Positions 14,623 through 22,529 of a DNA stretch of 23,108 nt are shown one piece after another. The notes beneath the pieces were generated by a model, which ran no database searches, was not told the DNA's origin, and saw only the letters and a list, made by a program, of their open reading frames with translations. The stretch lies in NCBI GenBank assembly GCA_964648005.1, contig CAZYKR010000032.1:1-23108 (forward strand), read 5' to 3'. This stretch comes from JAGQTE01 sp964648005. GTDB lineage: Bacteria; Actinomycetota; Acidimicrobiia; Acidimicrobiales; Acidimicrobilacustridaceae. How positions within the stretch are numbered: the first letter of the stretch is position 1; every line of letters starts with the position of its first letter. The translations under genes were made by a program, and so were the position numbers.

Positions 14623-14623
14623 G
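14606..14623. promoter_or_regulatory. TetR operator (inverted repeat)
   Basis: CTTGACCG-GG-CGGTCAAG is a perfect inverted repeat with 8-base arms, similar to many TetR-family operators built on GACCG/CGGTC. It overlaps the -35 of the TetR gene and is about 75-100 bases upstream of the divergent ACT-domain gene's promoter. Assignment to this regulator is by proximity. Confidence 0.7.
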
Positions 14624-14696
14624 TTGGCGCGGAGGCCCAGGTCAGGTCGTCGCGAGGCGTTTCACCGCTGGAAACACGGCGTTCACGTTGGGTCCG

Positions 14697-14702
14697 TAGG
14701 GT
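14697..14702 (+). promoter_or_regulatory. -10 element for leaderless ACT-domain gene
   Basis: TAGGGT precedes the ATG at 14710 by seven bases. No ribosome site is present, in keeping with a leaderless start. Confidence 0.5.
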
Positions 14703-14709
14703 CCTCGCC

Positions 14710-15414
14710 ATGAGCTTGCACGTGCTACGGATCTGGCTGCCGGACCGGCCAGGCGCCCTCGGAGCCGTCGCCAGCCGCGTGGGTGCGGTGGGTGGTGATG
14801 TGATCGGCATCGACATCCTCGAGCGAGGCGCCGGCCGGGCGGTCGACGAGTTGCTGATCGAGCTGCCCGACGCCTCGCTCGTCGGACTCCTGGTCGACGA
14901 GGTGCGGGAGGTCGACGGGGTCGACATCGAAGATGTCCGCCAGACGGCGGACGCGGTCCTCGACCCTCGCCTCGACGCGCTGGAGACGGCGGCGATGCTG
15001 ATGGGGTCGGCGGACCCCGACGAGCTGGTGGCCATGCTCTGCGATCACGCGGCGCGCATGGTGACGGCGGGCTGGGGTGTCGTGGTCGACACCGAATCCC
15101 AGGAGGTCTTCCCCGGTTGGGGCGAGGCGCCGCCGACCGCCTGGCTGCTGGCCTTCCTCGAGGGGTCGGTGGCGGCGTCGCGCAGCGGTGATGCCAGTCA
15201 GCCCGACGACGTGCTGTGGGCGCCGTTGCCGGCGGCGCGCATGGCCGTGGTGCTCGGAAGGGAGGGACGGACGTTCCGGGCGCGAGAGCGGCGAACCATC
15301 GCTGCGCTGGCCCGCATCGTCGACGCCCGGTTTCGCGACCTCAGCGAGCAACGGTCGCGTCGTTGGCATCCCGCCGCAGCCCGATCCGTCGACCTCGACC
15401 TGATCCGCTCCTGA
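14710..15414 (+). CDS. ACT domain plus GAF-like sensor protein
   Basis: A 234-residue protein. Residues 1-80 form an ACT domain (LHVLRIWLPDRPGALGAVAS, then VGGDVIGIDILE), normally an amino-acid or small-ligand sensor. Residues about 90-225 look like a GAF-type domain, with MLCDHAARMVTAGWGVVV and a closing helix (RERRTIAALARIVDARFRDL). There is no DNA-binding or catalytic domain, so it is a stand-alone sensor whose output is unknown. It is divergent from the TetR gene and may be under its control. ATG at 14710 fits the TAGGGT -10 with leaderless spacing. Its 3' end converges on glpK with a 23-base gap. Confidence 0.8.
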   Translation: MSLHVLRIWLPDRPGALGAVASRVGAVGGDVIGIDILERGAGRAVDELLIELPDASLVGLLVDEVREVDGVDIEDVRQTADAVLDPRLDALETAAMLMGSADPDELVAMLCDHAARMVTAGWGVVVDTESQEVFPGWGEAPPTAWLLAFLEGSVAASRSGDASQPDDVLWAPLPAARMAVVLGREGRTFRARERRTIAALARIVDARFRDLSEQRSRRWHPAAARSVDLDLIRS

Positions 15415-15437
15415 GCGGTGACGGACGACGGTCGACG

Positions 15438-16931
<1,494 letters not shown>

Positions 16932-16939
16932 GGCGCCAG

Positions 16940-16977
16940 ACCCTACCGCCGGCCCGTTCGGGCCTCGGCGGTAGGGT
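16940..16977. promoter_or_regulatory. Nested inverted repeat with divergent -10 elements (glpK / phosphofructokinase)
   Basis: ACCCTACCGCC (16940-16950) and GGCGGTAGGGT (16967-16977) are perfect 11-base inverted repeats. Between them lies a second inverted repeat, GGCCCG-TT-CGGGCC (16951-16964). Each outer arm carries a TAGGGT -10 hexamer: the left one faces glpK, whose ATG is eight bases away (leaderless); the right one faces the phosphofructokinase gene. With only 26 bases between the -10s, the two promoters must share -35 DNA and probably exclude each other. The nested palindrome may also be a regulator site. Confidence 0.65.
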
Positions 16978-17005
16978 GGCCGCGCCACAGCGAAGGGAGC
17001 TGCAG

Positions 17006-18040
17006 ATGCGCATCGGGATGCTGACCGGTGGTGGGGACTGCCCCGGCCTCAACGCCGTCATGCGGGCCATCACCCGCAAGGGGGTCAACACGTTCGGCGA
17101 CGAGATGGTCGGCTTCGAGGACGGCTGGCGTGGGGTGATGGAGGGCAAGCTGCGGCCCCTCGACATCGAGTCGTTCCGCGGCACGTTGCCCCGGGGCGGC
17201 ACGGTGCTGGGCTCGAGCCGCACGAACCCGAGCAAGACCGACGACGGGGTCGATCGCTGCATCGCCACCCTCGAGCGTGAGGGCATCGACGCACTGGTCG
17301 CCATCGGCGGTGACGACACGCTGGGCGTGGGCGCCATGATGGCTGAGCGCGGCGTCGCGGTGGTCGGCGTGCCCAAGACCATCGACAACGATCTGTCGGC
17401 GACCGAGCTCACCTTCGGGTTCGACACCGCCGTGTCCATCGCCACCGAGGCCATCGACCGCCTGCACACCACCGCCGAGTCGCATCATCGGGTGATGGTG
17501 GTCGAGGTGATGGGCCGACACGCCGGGCACATCGCCGTGTGGTCCGGCATCGCCGGCGGCGCCACGATGATCCTCATCCCCGAAGAGCCCTTCGACATCG
17601 AGCGGGTCTGCGACGGGCTCCGCCGCCGCCACGAGGCGGGGAACTACGCCTCGATCGTCGTGGTCGCCGAAGGCGCCGTGCCGGTCGAGGGCACCATCGC
17701 CGTCGTCAGCGGCGAGGTCGACCAGTTCGGCCACCCGCGCCTGGGCGGCATCGCCAACACCGTCGCCGCCGAGATCGAGGCCCGTACCGGCTTCGAGTCG
17801 CGGGTCACCATCCTCGGCCACGTGCAGCGCGGCGGCACGCCGACGGCGTTCGACCGCGTCCTGGCCACCCGATTCGGCATCGCCGCCATCGACGCCGTGC
17901 ACGACGGCGCCTGGGGGCAGATGGTGGCGCTGCGGTGCGGCGAGATCGTTCGCGTGCCGATGGCGGAGGCGGTCGGGACGCCCAAGCTCGTCGACCCGGC
18001 GCTGTACCACGGCGTGGCCGAGCACTTCTTCGCCGGCTGA
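17006..18040 (+). CDS. pfp: PPi-dependent 6-phosphofructokinase
   Basis: A 344-residue group III phosphofructokinase. The substrate-binding GGGDCPGLN is at 8-16, catalytic TIDND at 125-129 (D127) and MGRHAGHIAVWSG follows. Two positions decide the phosphate donor: residue 104 is Asp (GGDDT), where ATP enzymes have Gly, and residue 124 is Lys (PKTIDND), where ATP enzymes have Gly. Asp104/Lys124 is the established signature of PPi-dependent enzymes, as in Amycolatopsis. The reaction, fructose-6-phosphate plus PPi to fructose-1,6-bisphosphate, would be reversible. ATG at 17006 has GAAGGGAG seven bases upstream, and a TAGGGT -10 gives a leader of about 20 bases. The next gene begins six bases after the stop. 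Confidence 0.93.
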   Translation: MRIGMLTGGGDCPGLNAVMRAITRKGVNTFGDEMVGFEDGWRGVMEGKLRPLDIESFRGTLPRGGTVLGSSRTNPSKTDDGVDRCIATLEREGIDALVAIGGDDTLGVGAMMAERGVAVVGVPKTIDNDLSATELTFGFDTAVSIATEAIDRLHTTAESHHRVMVVEVMGRHAGHIAVWSGIAGGATMILIPEEPFDIERVCDGLRRRHEAGNYASIVVVAEGAVPVEGTIAVVSGEVDQFGHPRLGGIANTVAAEIEARTGFESRVTILGHVQRGGTPTAFDRVLATRFGIAAIDAVHDGAWGQMVALRCGEIVRVPMAEAVGTPKLVDPALYHGVAEHFFAG

Positions 18041-18046
18041 GCGCGC

Positions 18047-19441
18047 GTGGAGGTCCTCACGGCGGCGCAGGCCGAACCGATGCAGCGCGCCGTCGCCGGC
18101 GGGCTGGCGCGCCGTGGCCTGGCCGCCGGCGACCGGATCGTGGTCGCCACCACCTCGGGCGCCGCCATGCTCACGCTCATCCTCGGTGCGTTGCGCAGCG
18201 GCATCGTTCCGGTGCTGCTCAACAGCGCCCTACTGGCCGACGAGCGGATGGCGCTCGAACGTGATGCCGAGCCGCGCCTGATCGTCGACGACGAACTGCT
18301 GGCGCAGCTGCTGGCCGGTCCGCCCGGCGAGCTGGCGCCGTGGCCCCTGGCGCGGCCGATGCACTACACCTCGGGCACGACGGGCGTGCCCAAGGGTGTC
18401 TGGTCCGGCCTGCTGGACGAGGTGGAGGCGGCGGCGCTGCTGGCCGAGGAGGCCGACCAGTGGGGCTTCGGACCGGCGGACCGGCACCTGGTGTGCTCGC
18501 CCTTCCACCACTCGGTGAGCATCCGCTTCGGTGGTGGCACGCTGCTGGCCGGCGGCACCGTCGTCGTCCTCGGCCGGTTCGACGCTGCCGCGGCACTCGA
18601 CGCCGTGGCCACGCTCGACGTGACCACGTCGTTCATGGTGCCGGCGCACCTGCAGCGCATCCATGCCGCCGCCGGTGGCACGCTCGCCCCGCTGGGGGCG
18701 TTGCGTTCGCTGGTGCACGCGGGAGCGCCGTGCCCGCCGCCGTTGCAGCGCGCTGCGGTCGAGGCCCTCGACGCCGACCGGGTGTGGGAGTTCTACGGGT
18801 CGACCGAGGGGCAGTTCACGGCGTGTTCGGCGCGCGAGTGGTTGGAGCGGCCGGGCACCGTCGGTCGCGCCCGCGCCGGCCGACGCCTGGCCGTGGCGGC
18901 GGCGGACGTCGAGCTCGATCCGCTGGGGCGCTCGGCACCATTGGCACGGGTGGGGGAGGGCGTGGTGTGGTGCTGCCCGCCGTCGTGGGGAAGGTTCAGC
19001 TACTGGGGCGACGCCGACAAGACGGCAGAGGCCTGGCGGTCAGCGGAGGGGTCGGGCTGGTTCACCGTCGGCGACCTCGGGCGCATCGACGACGACGGCT
19101 ATCTGTTCCTCGAGGGGCGCCGTGACGACCTGATCATCAGCGGAGGGGTCAACGTGTACCCCGCCGAGGTCGAGCGGGTGCTGGTCGACGCTCCCGGCGT
19201 CGGTGAGGTCGCGGTGTTCGGGCGCGCCGACGAGCGGTGGGGGCAGCGGGTGTGCGCCGCGGTCGTGCCCGACCCCGGGGCGCCCGCTCCCGATCCTGAC
19301 GTCATCGTCGGGTGGGCGCGCCAGCACCTGGCGGCACACAAGCGCCCGAAGGAGGTGCACGTCGTGGATGATCTGCCCCGCACCTCGACCGGCAAGGTGC
19401 AGCGGCTGCGCATCGCCGCCGCGCTCGGCATGTCGGGCTGA
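18047..19441 (+). CDS. ANL-superfamily acyl-CoA synthetase / AMP-ligase
   Basis: A 464-residue adenylate-forming enzyme that activates an acid as an acyl-AMP, usually then joined to CoA. The P-loop YTSGTTGVPKGV is at 107-118. FYGSTEG (A5), GWFTVGDLGRIDDDGYLFL (A7), EGRRDDLIISGGVNVYPAEVE (A8) and PRTSTGKVQRL with the A10 catalytic K450 follow. It is short for the family (500-550), and the N-terminal region before the first helix-strand unit is compact, so it may have lost or never had that edge. GTG at 18047 is six bases after the phosphofructokinase stop. It lacks a carrier-protein domain. Substrate is not predictable; benzoate/long-chain subfamilies share these motifs. Confidence 0.88.
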   Translation: MEVLTAAQAEPMQRAVAGGLARRGLAAGDRIVVATTSGAAMLTLILGALRSGIVPVLLNSALLADERMALERDAEPRLIVDDELLAQLLAGPPGELAPWPLARPMHYTSGTTGVPKGVWSGLLDEVEAAALLAEEADQWGFGPADRHLVCSPFHHSVSIRFGGGTLLAGGTVVVLGRFDAAAALDAVATLDVTTSFMVPAHLQRIHAAAGGTLAPLGALRSLVHAGAPCPPPLQRAAVEALDADRVWEFYGSTEGQFTACSAREWLERPGTVGRARAGRRLAVAAADVELDPLGRSAPLARVGEGVVWCCPPSWGRFSYWGDADKTAEAWRSAEGSGWFTVGDLGRIDDDGYLFLEGRRDDLIISGGVNVYPAEVERVLVDAPGVGEVAVFGRADERWGQRVCAAVVPDPGAPAPDPDVIVGWARQHLAAHKRPKEVHVVDDLPRTSTGKVQRLRIAAALGMSG

Positions 19442-19467
19442 CGCCGCCTCGACCCAGGCCGTCGGGA

Positions 19468-19486
19468 CCCGGGACCCCGGCCCGGG
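19468..19486. terminator. Possible bidirectional terminator hairpin
   Basis: Two CCCGGG palindromes (19468-19473, 19481-19486) can pair as a 6-bp stem with a 7-base loop in the 49-base gap between the convergent synthetase and lipoprotein genes. There is no U-tract, so the call is weak. Confidence 0.3.
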
Positions 19487-19490
19487 CGAG

Positions 19491-20177
19491 CTAGGGAACG
19501 CTGGTCGACGGCGCCTGCACCACGACCGTGGTCGTCGTCGACGGGGCGGTCGGGGTGAGGCGGGCGCTCAGCGTGGGGAAGTGCTTCTCCCGGGTGAGCG
19601 GCTCGCCTGCATCCGAGCCGCCGAGCTCGGTGGTGAGGCTGCGCGGCTGGCCTTCGGAGAGGATCACCACCTCGTCGACCCCGTCGATGGCGGTGAGCGT
19701 GAACACGATCTGTGCCACGGCGATGCGCTGCTTGATGCTCTCGACGTCCTGGAGGCCGGTGACGTCGATCGTCACGCGCCCGCCCTCCTGGTCGACGCTG
19801 CGGAGGCTGACCGTGCTCGGGATGTCCGAGCCGAGCCCTTCGGACTTGTGCTGCTCGTTCGGTTCGTTGCGGATGAGGTGCTCGAGCACGGCGGCGGGCA
19901 GGTCGGCGGTCTCGACGGTGGGGATGGCGACCAGCGTGGGCACGAGGGCATCGTCGGAGGTGCCGCCGCCCCGGACCAGGAACACGCTGACCAGGTCCCC
20001 CTCACCGGGACGCACGGTGGTGGTGGTGCTCGACGGCAGCAGTTGCGGCGGCAGCTCGGAGCGCGAGATGGCCTCGGGGCTCTCGTCGACCGGCACGCCG
20101 GTGCAGGCGGTGACCATGCCGAGGCCGACCGCCACCAGCGCGCCGGCGAGCACCCGGCGGGCGCGCGTCGTGCTCAT
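19491..20177 (-). CDS. lpqB: Minimal LpqB-like GerMN-domain lipoprotein
   Basis: A 228-residue lipoprotein. The signal peptide has a basic start (STTRARR), a hydrophobic core and a clean lipobox MVTAC with C25. After a Pro/Thr-rich linker comes a GerMN domain at about 60-200 (FLVRGGGTSDDALVPTLVAI, then VTIDVTGLQD and IVFTLTAIDGVDEVVIL). A Thr/Pro/Ser tail ends it. ATG at 20177 overlaps the sensor kinase TGA by four bases, so translation is coupled. Position after MtrA and MtrB matches LpqB, the lipoprotein that modulates MtrB. Typical LpqB is near 580 residues and has a beta-propeller after GerMN; here the propeller is missing. Homology to LpqB rests on domain and gene order. Confidence 0.8.
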   Translation of the reverse strand: MSTTRARRVLAGALVAVGLGMVTACTGVPVDESPEAISRSELPPQLLPSSTTTTVRPGEGDLVSVFLVRGGGTSDDALVPTLVAIPTVETADLPAAVLEHLIRNEPNEQHKSEGLGSDIPSTVSLRSVDQEGGRVTIDVTGLQDVESIKQRIAVAQIVFTLTAIDGVDEVVILSEGQPRSLTTELGGSDAGEPLTREKHFPTLSARLTPTAPSTTTTVVVQAPSTSVP

Positions 20178-21679
20178 GCGAACTCCTCGTCGGGCTCGGG
20201 CAGGGCGTCGTCGTGCACGTCGGCCTGGTCGTGCGGCAGCGTCGCCACCACCGGGAGCTCGACCACGAACCGGGCGCCGCCCCGGCCGTCGTGCCGGTCC
20301 TCGACCCACACGTCACCGCCGTGGATGCGTACCAGCTCGGCCACGAGGGCCAGGCCGAGCCCGACACCCGTGTCGGCACCTCGGTTGCCGCCTTCGATGC
20401 CACGCGAGAAGCGGTCGAAGATCGCTTCTCGCTCGGCGAGGGGCACGCCGTGACCGGCGTCCTCGACGCAGATGCGGACGCGGTCGGCATCTCGCTGGCC
20501 CGGTTCGCTGCGCGCCAGCTCGATACGCACGCTGGTGGCGCCGCCGGCGTACTTGCGGGCGTTGTCGAGCAGGTTGACGACCACCCGGCTGAACCGGCGC
20601 TTGTCGACGGCGACGACCACGTCGTCCGCCTCTTCGTCGTAGCGCAGGGGCACGGCGTCACCGCCGCCGAAGTGGACCGCTTGCAGCACCATCTCGGTGA
20701 CGGGCACCTCCTCGAGGTGCAGGGTCACGGCCCCGATGTCGAACCGCGAGATCTCGAGCAGGTCCTCGACCAGCTGCTGGAAGCGCTCGATGTCGGCCCG
20801 CATGAGGTCGAGGGCGGTCTGGGCGCGGTCGGGCAACTCGTCGCGCGAGTTCTGCAGCACCTCGACCGACGCCGACAGCGTCATGAGCGGCGAGCGCAGC
20901 TCGTGCGACACCTCGGAGGCGAAGCGGGCGTCGCGCTGGATGCGGGCGTCGAGTGCGGACGCCATCTCGTTGAACGAGGTGGTCAGCTTGTCGAGATCCG
21001 GGTCACCGGTGTCGGCCAGGCGCGTGTCGAGGCGACCTTCGGCGATCGCCGCAGCTGCCTCGCCCACGGGGCCGAGCGGCGCCACGGCGCGTCTCGACGC
21101 CCAGAACCCGATCAACCCGCCGAGGATGGTGGTGATGACCGCGGCGCCGAGCAGCGACGTCGCCAGGCTCGACAGCACCGAACGGGTCTCGGTCAACGGC
21201 ACGCCCTCGAAGTAGGCGGCGTCGATGCCGGGGATCGGGACGCCGACGATCAGGTACGGCTCGCCGTCGAACTCGACGCGCATGCGGCCCGGCTGCCCGC
21301 TGGCGACCAACGTCTGGAGGTCGTCGGGGATGGCGTCGGGCGGGAACTCGACCGAGTTGCGCGACTGGGCCCGACCGGCGGAGTAGATGACCGGCTGGGC
21401 GCCTTCGGGGGTGGGCAACGAGGCGAGGAGCGTGTCGAAGCCGCCGGGATCGGAGGTGGTGGTGGACAGGTCGCCACGCACGATGATGGCGTTCGAGAAC
21501 ACCCGGTTGACGGCGCTGGCGTCGCGCTGGCGCAGGAGGATCTCGCGGGTCAGCCCGTAGGTGATCGCGGACAGCATGGCGGCGAGCAGCATGGCACCGA
21601 GCACGAACGTCAAGGTGATGCGGGCCCGCAGGCCGAGGCGGTTCACGTCGGCGAGGCTCCTCGGGGACTGGCCGGGCAC
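20174..21679 (-). CDS. mtrB: Sensor histidine kinase, MtrB-like
   Basis: A 501-residue membrane sensor kinase. Transmembrane segments lie at about 21-43 and 170-194, flanking an extracytoplasmic domain of about 125 residues. HAMP is at about 195-245. The HisKA H-box is FASEVSHELRSPL with phospho-acceptor H259; the ATPase has NLLDNARKYA (N box), EDAGHGVPL (G1) and DTGVGLGLALV (G2). A short acidic tail ends it. It should phosphorylate the MtrA-like regulator encoded upstream. GTG at 21679 is 54 bases after that gene's stop; a second GTG at 21646 is possible. Mtb MtrB is about 567 residues, so this one is somewhat shorter. Gene order supports the MtrB call, and the overlapping lipoprotein gene may encode its modulator. 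Confidence 0.87.
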   Translation of the reverse strand: MPGQSPRSLADVNRLGLRARITLTFVLGAMLLAAMLSAITYGLTREILLRQRDASAVNRVFSNAIIVRGDLSTTTSDPGGFDTLLASLPTPEGAQPVIYSAGRAQSRNSVEFPPDAIPDDLQTLVASGQPGRMRVEFDGEPYLIVGVPIPGIDAAYFEGVPLTETRSVLSSLATSLLGAAVITTILGGLIGFWASRRAVAPLGPVGEAAAAIAEGRLDTRLADTGDPDLDKLTTSFNEMASALDARIQRDARFASEVSHELRSPLMTLSASVEVLQNSRDELPDRAQTALDLMRADIERFQQLVEDLLEISRFDIGAVTLHLEEVPVTEMVLQAVHFGGGDAVPLRYDEEADDVVVAVDKRRFSRVVVNLLDNARKYAGGATSVRIELARSEPGQRDADRVRICVEDAGHGVPLAEREAIFDRFSRGIEGGNRGADTGVGLGLALVAELVRIHGGDVWVEDRHDGRGGARFVVELPVVATLPHDQADVHDDALPEPDEEFA

Positions 21680-21707
21680 CGTCAGGCACCGGGCGAGGTC
21701 GACGACC

Positions 21708-21738
21708 CAGCCTAGGCCGGGCGCCTTCGCAGCCTAGG
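21708..21738. repeat. Short direct repeat between mtrA and mtrB
   Basis: CAGCCTAGG occurs at 21708-21716 and 21730-21738, 22 bases apart. The second copy covers the mtrA stop codon. Each copy contains the rare palindrome CCTAGG, and on the minus strand reads TAGGCT, a -10-like hexamer. It may be a protein-binding or promoter element for mtrB, or chance. Confidence 0.4.
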
Positions 21739-22414
21739 GCTGCAGCTTGTAGCCGAGGCCGCGGACCGTCACCACATGGCGCGGGTTGGCGGGGTCGTGC
21801 TCGACCTTGGTGCGCAGCCGCCGGATGTGCACGTCGACCAACCGCCCGTCACCGAAGTACCCGTAGCCCCACACCCGCTCCAGCAGCACCTCGCGGCTGA
21901 ACACCCGACCGGGGCTCGACGCCAGCTCCACGAGGAGGCGGAACTCGGTCTTGGTGAGGTGGACCTCCTGGCCGTCGCGCAGGACGACGCCCTCCTCCGG
22001 CACGACCTCCAGGTCACCGAAGCGCAGGTGGCTCACCCCGGGGTCGCTGGTCCGCGCCCGGCGCAGCAGGGCGCGGATGCGGGCGGAGAGCTCCTTGGGG
22101 GCGAACGGCTTGGTCAGGTAGTCGTCGGCGCCCGCCTCGAGACCGGCGACGACGTCGTGCGTGTCGGCGCGAGCCGTCACCATCACGATGGGCACGTCGC
22201 TGGCGCGACGGATGGACCGGCAGACCTCGAAGCCGTCGATGCCGGGCAACATGATGTCGATCAGCACGACATCGGTGGGATGGCGCTGGAACGTCTCGAG
22301 CGCGTCCTCGCCGTTGTCCGCCTCCTCGACGACCCAGCCTTCGTCCTCGAGGGCCATCTTCACCGCGGTGCGGATGCGCTCGTCGTCCTCGACCGTCAGG
22401 ATGCGGGTGCCCAC
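21734..22414 (-). CDS. mtrA: OmpR-family response regulator, MtrA-like
   Basis: A 226-residue response regulator. The receiver domain (4-117) has the acidic pocket E9/D10/D11, phospho-acceptor D53 (LIDIMLPG), T80 and K102 (DDYLTKPFAPKEL). The winged-helix DNA-binding domain (about 128-226) includes LTKTEFRLLVELASSPGRVF, LLERVWGYGY, VDVHIRRLRTKVE and VTVRGLGYKLQP, all close to MtrA. In actinobacteria MtrA controls cell division and cell-wall genes. GTG at 22414 starts directly with the receiver strand and follows a CACGAT hexamer by eight bases. It is first in the mtrA-mtrB-lpqB-like operon. A different OmpR-family pair cannot be fully excluded, but the operon order favours MtrA. Confidence 0.92.
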   Translation of the reverse strand: MGTRILTVEDDERIRTAVKMALEDEGWVVEEADNGEDALETFQRHPTDVVLIDIMLPGIDGFEVCRSIRRASDVPIVMVTARADTHDVVAGLEAGADDYLTKPFAPKELSARIRALLRRARTSDPGVSHLRFGDLEVVPEEGVVLRDGQEVHLTKTEFRLLVELASSPGRVFSREVLLERVWGYGYFGDGRLVDVHIRRLRTKVEHDPANPRHVVTVRGLGYKLQP

Positions 22415-22422
22415 GGCTGCTA

Positions 22423-22428
22423 ATCGTG
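22423..22428 (-). promoter_or_regulatory. Possible -10 for the mtrA operon
   Basis: On the minus strand CACGAT is eight bases before the GTG at 22414, the same leaderless spacing as at other genes here, but the first base departs from TAnnnT. An AT-richer patch at about 22442-22471 lies just upstream. The rest of the 115-base gap shows nothing else. Confidence 0.3.
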
Positions 22429-22529
22429 CCCGATCCCGACACGGTTTTGGCGCATGCCTGCAACATTTCTCGCGCGATCATCCCCGATGCGTTGGTGTGT
22501 CGCCGCTGCGACCGGGCGATCCGACCGGT

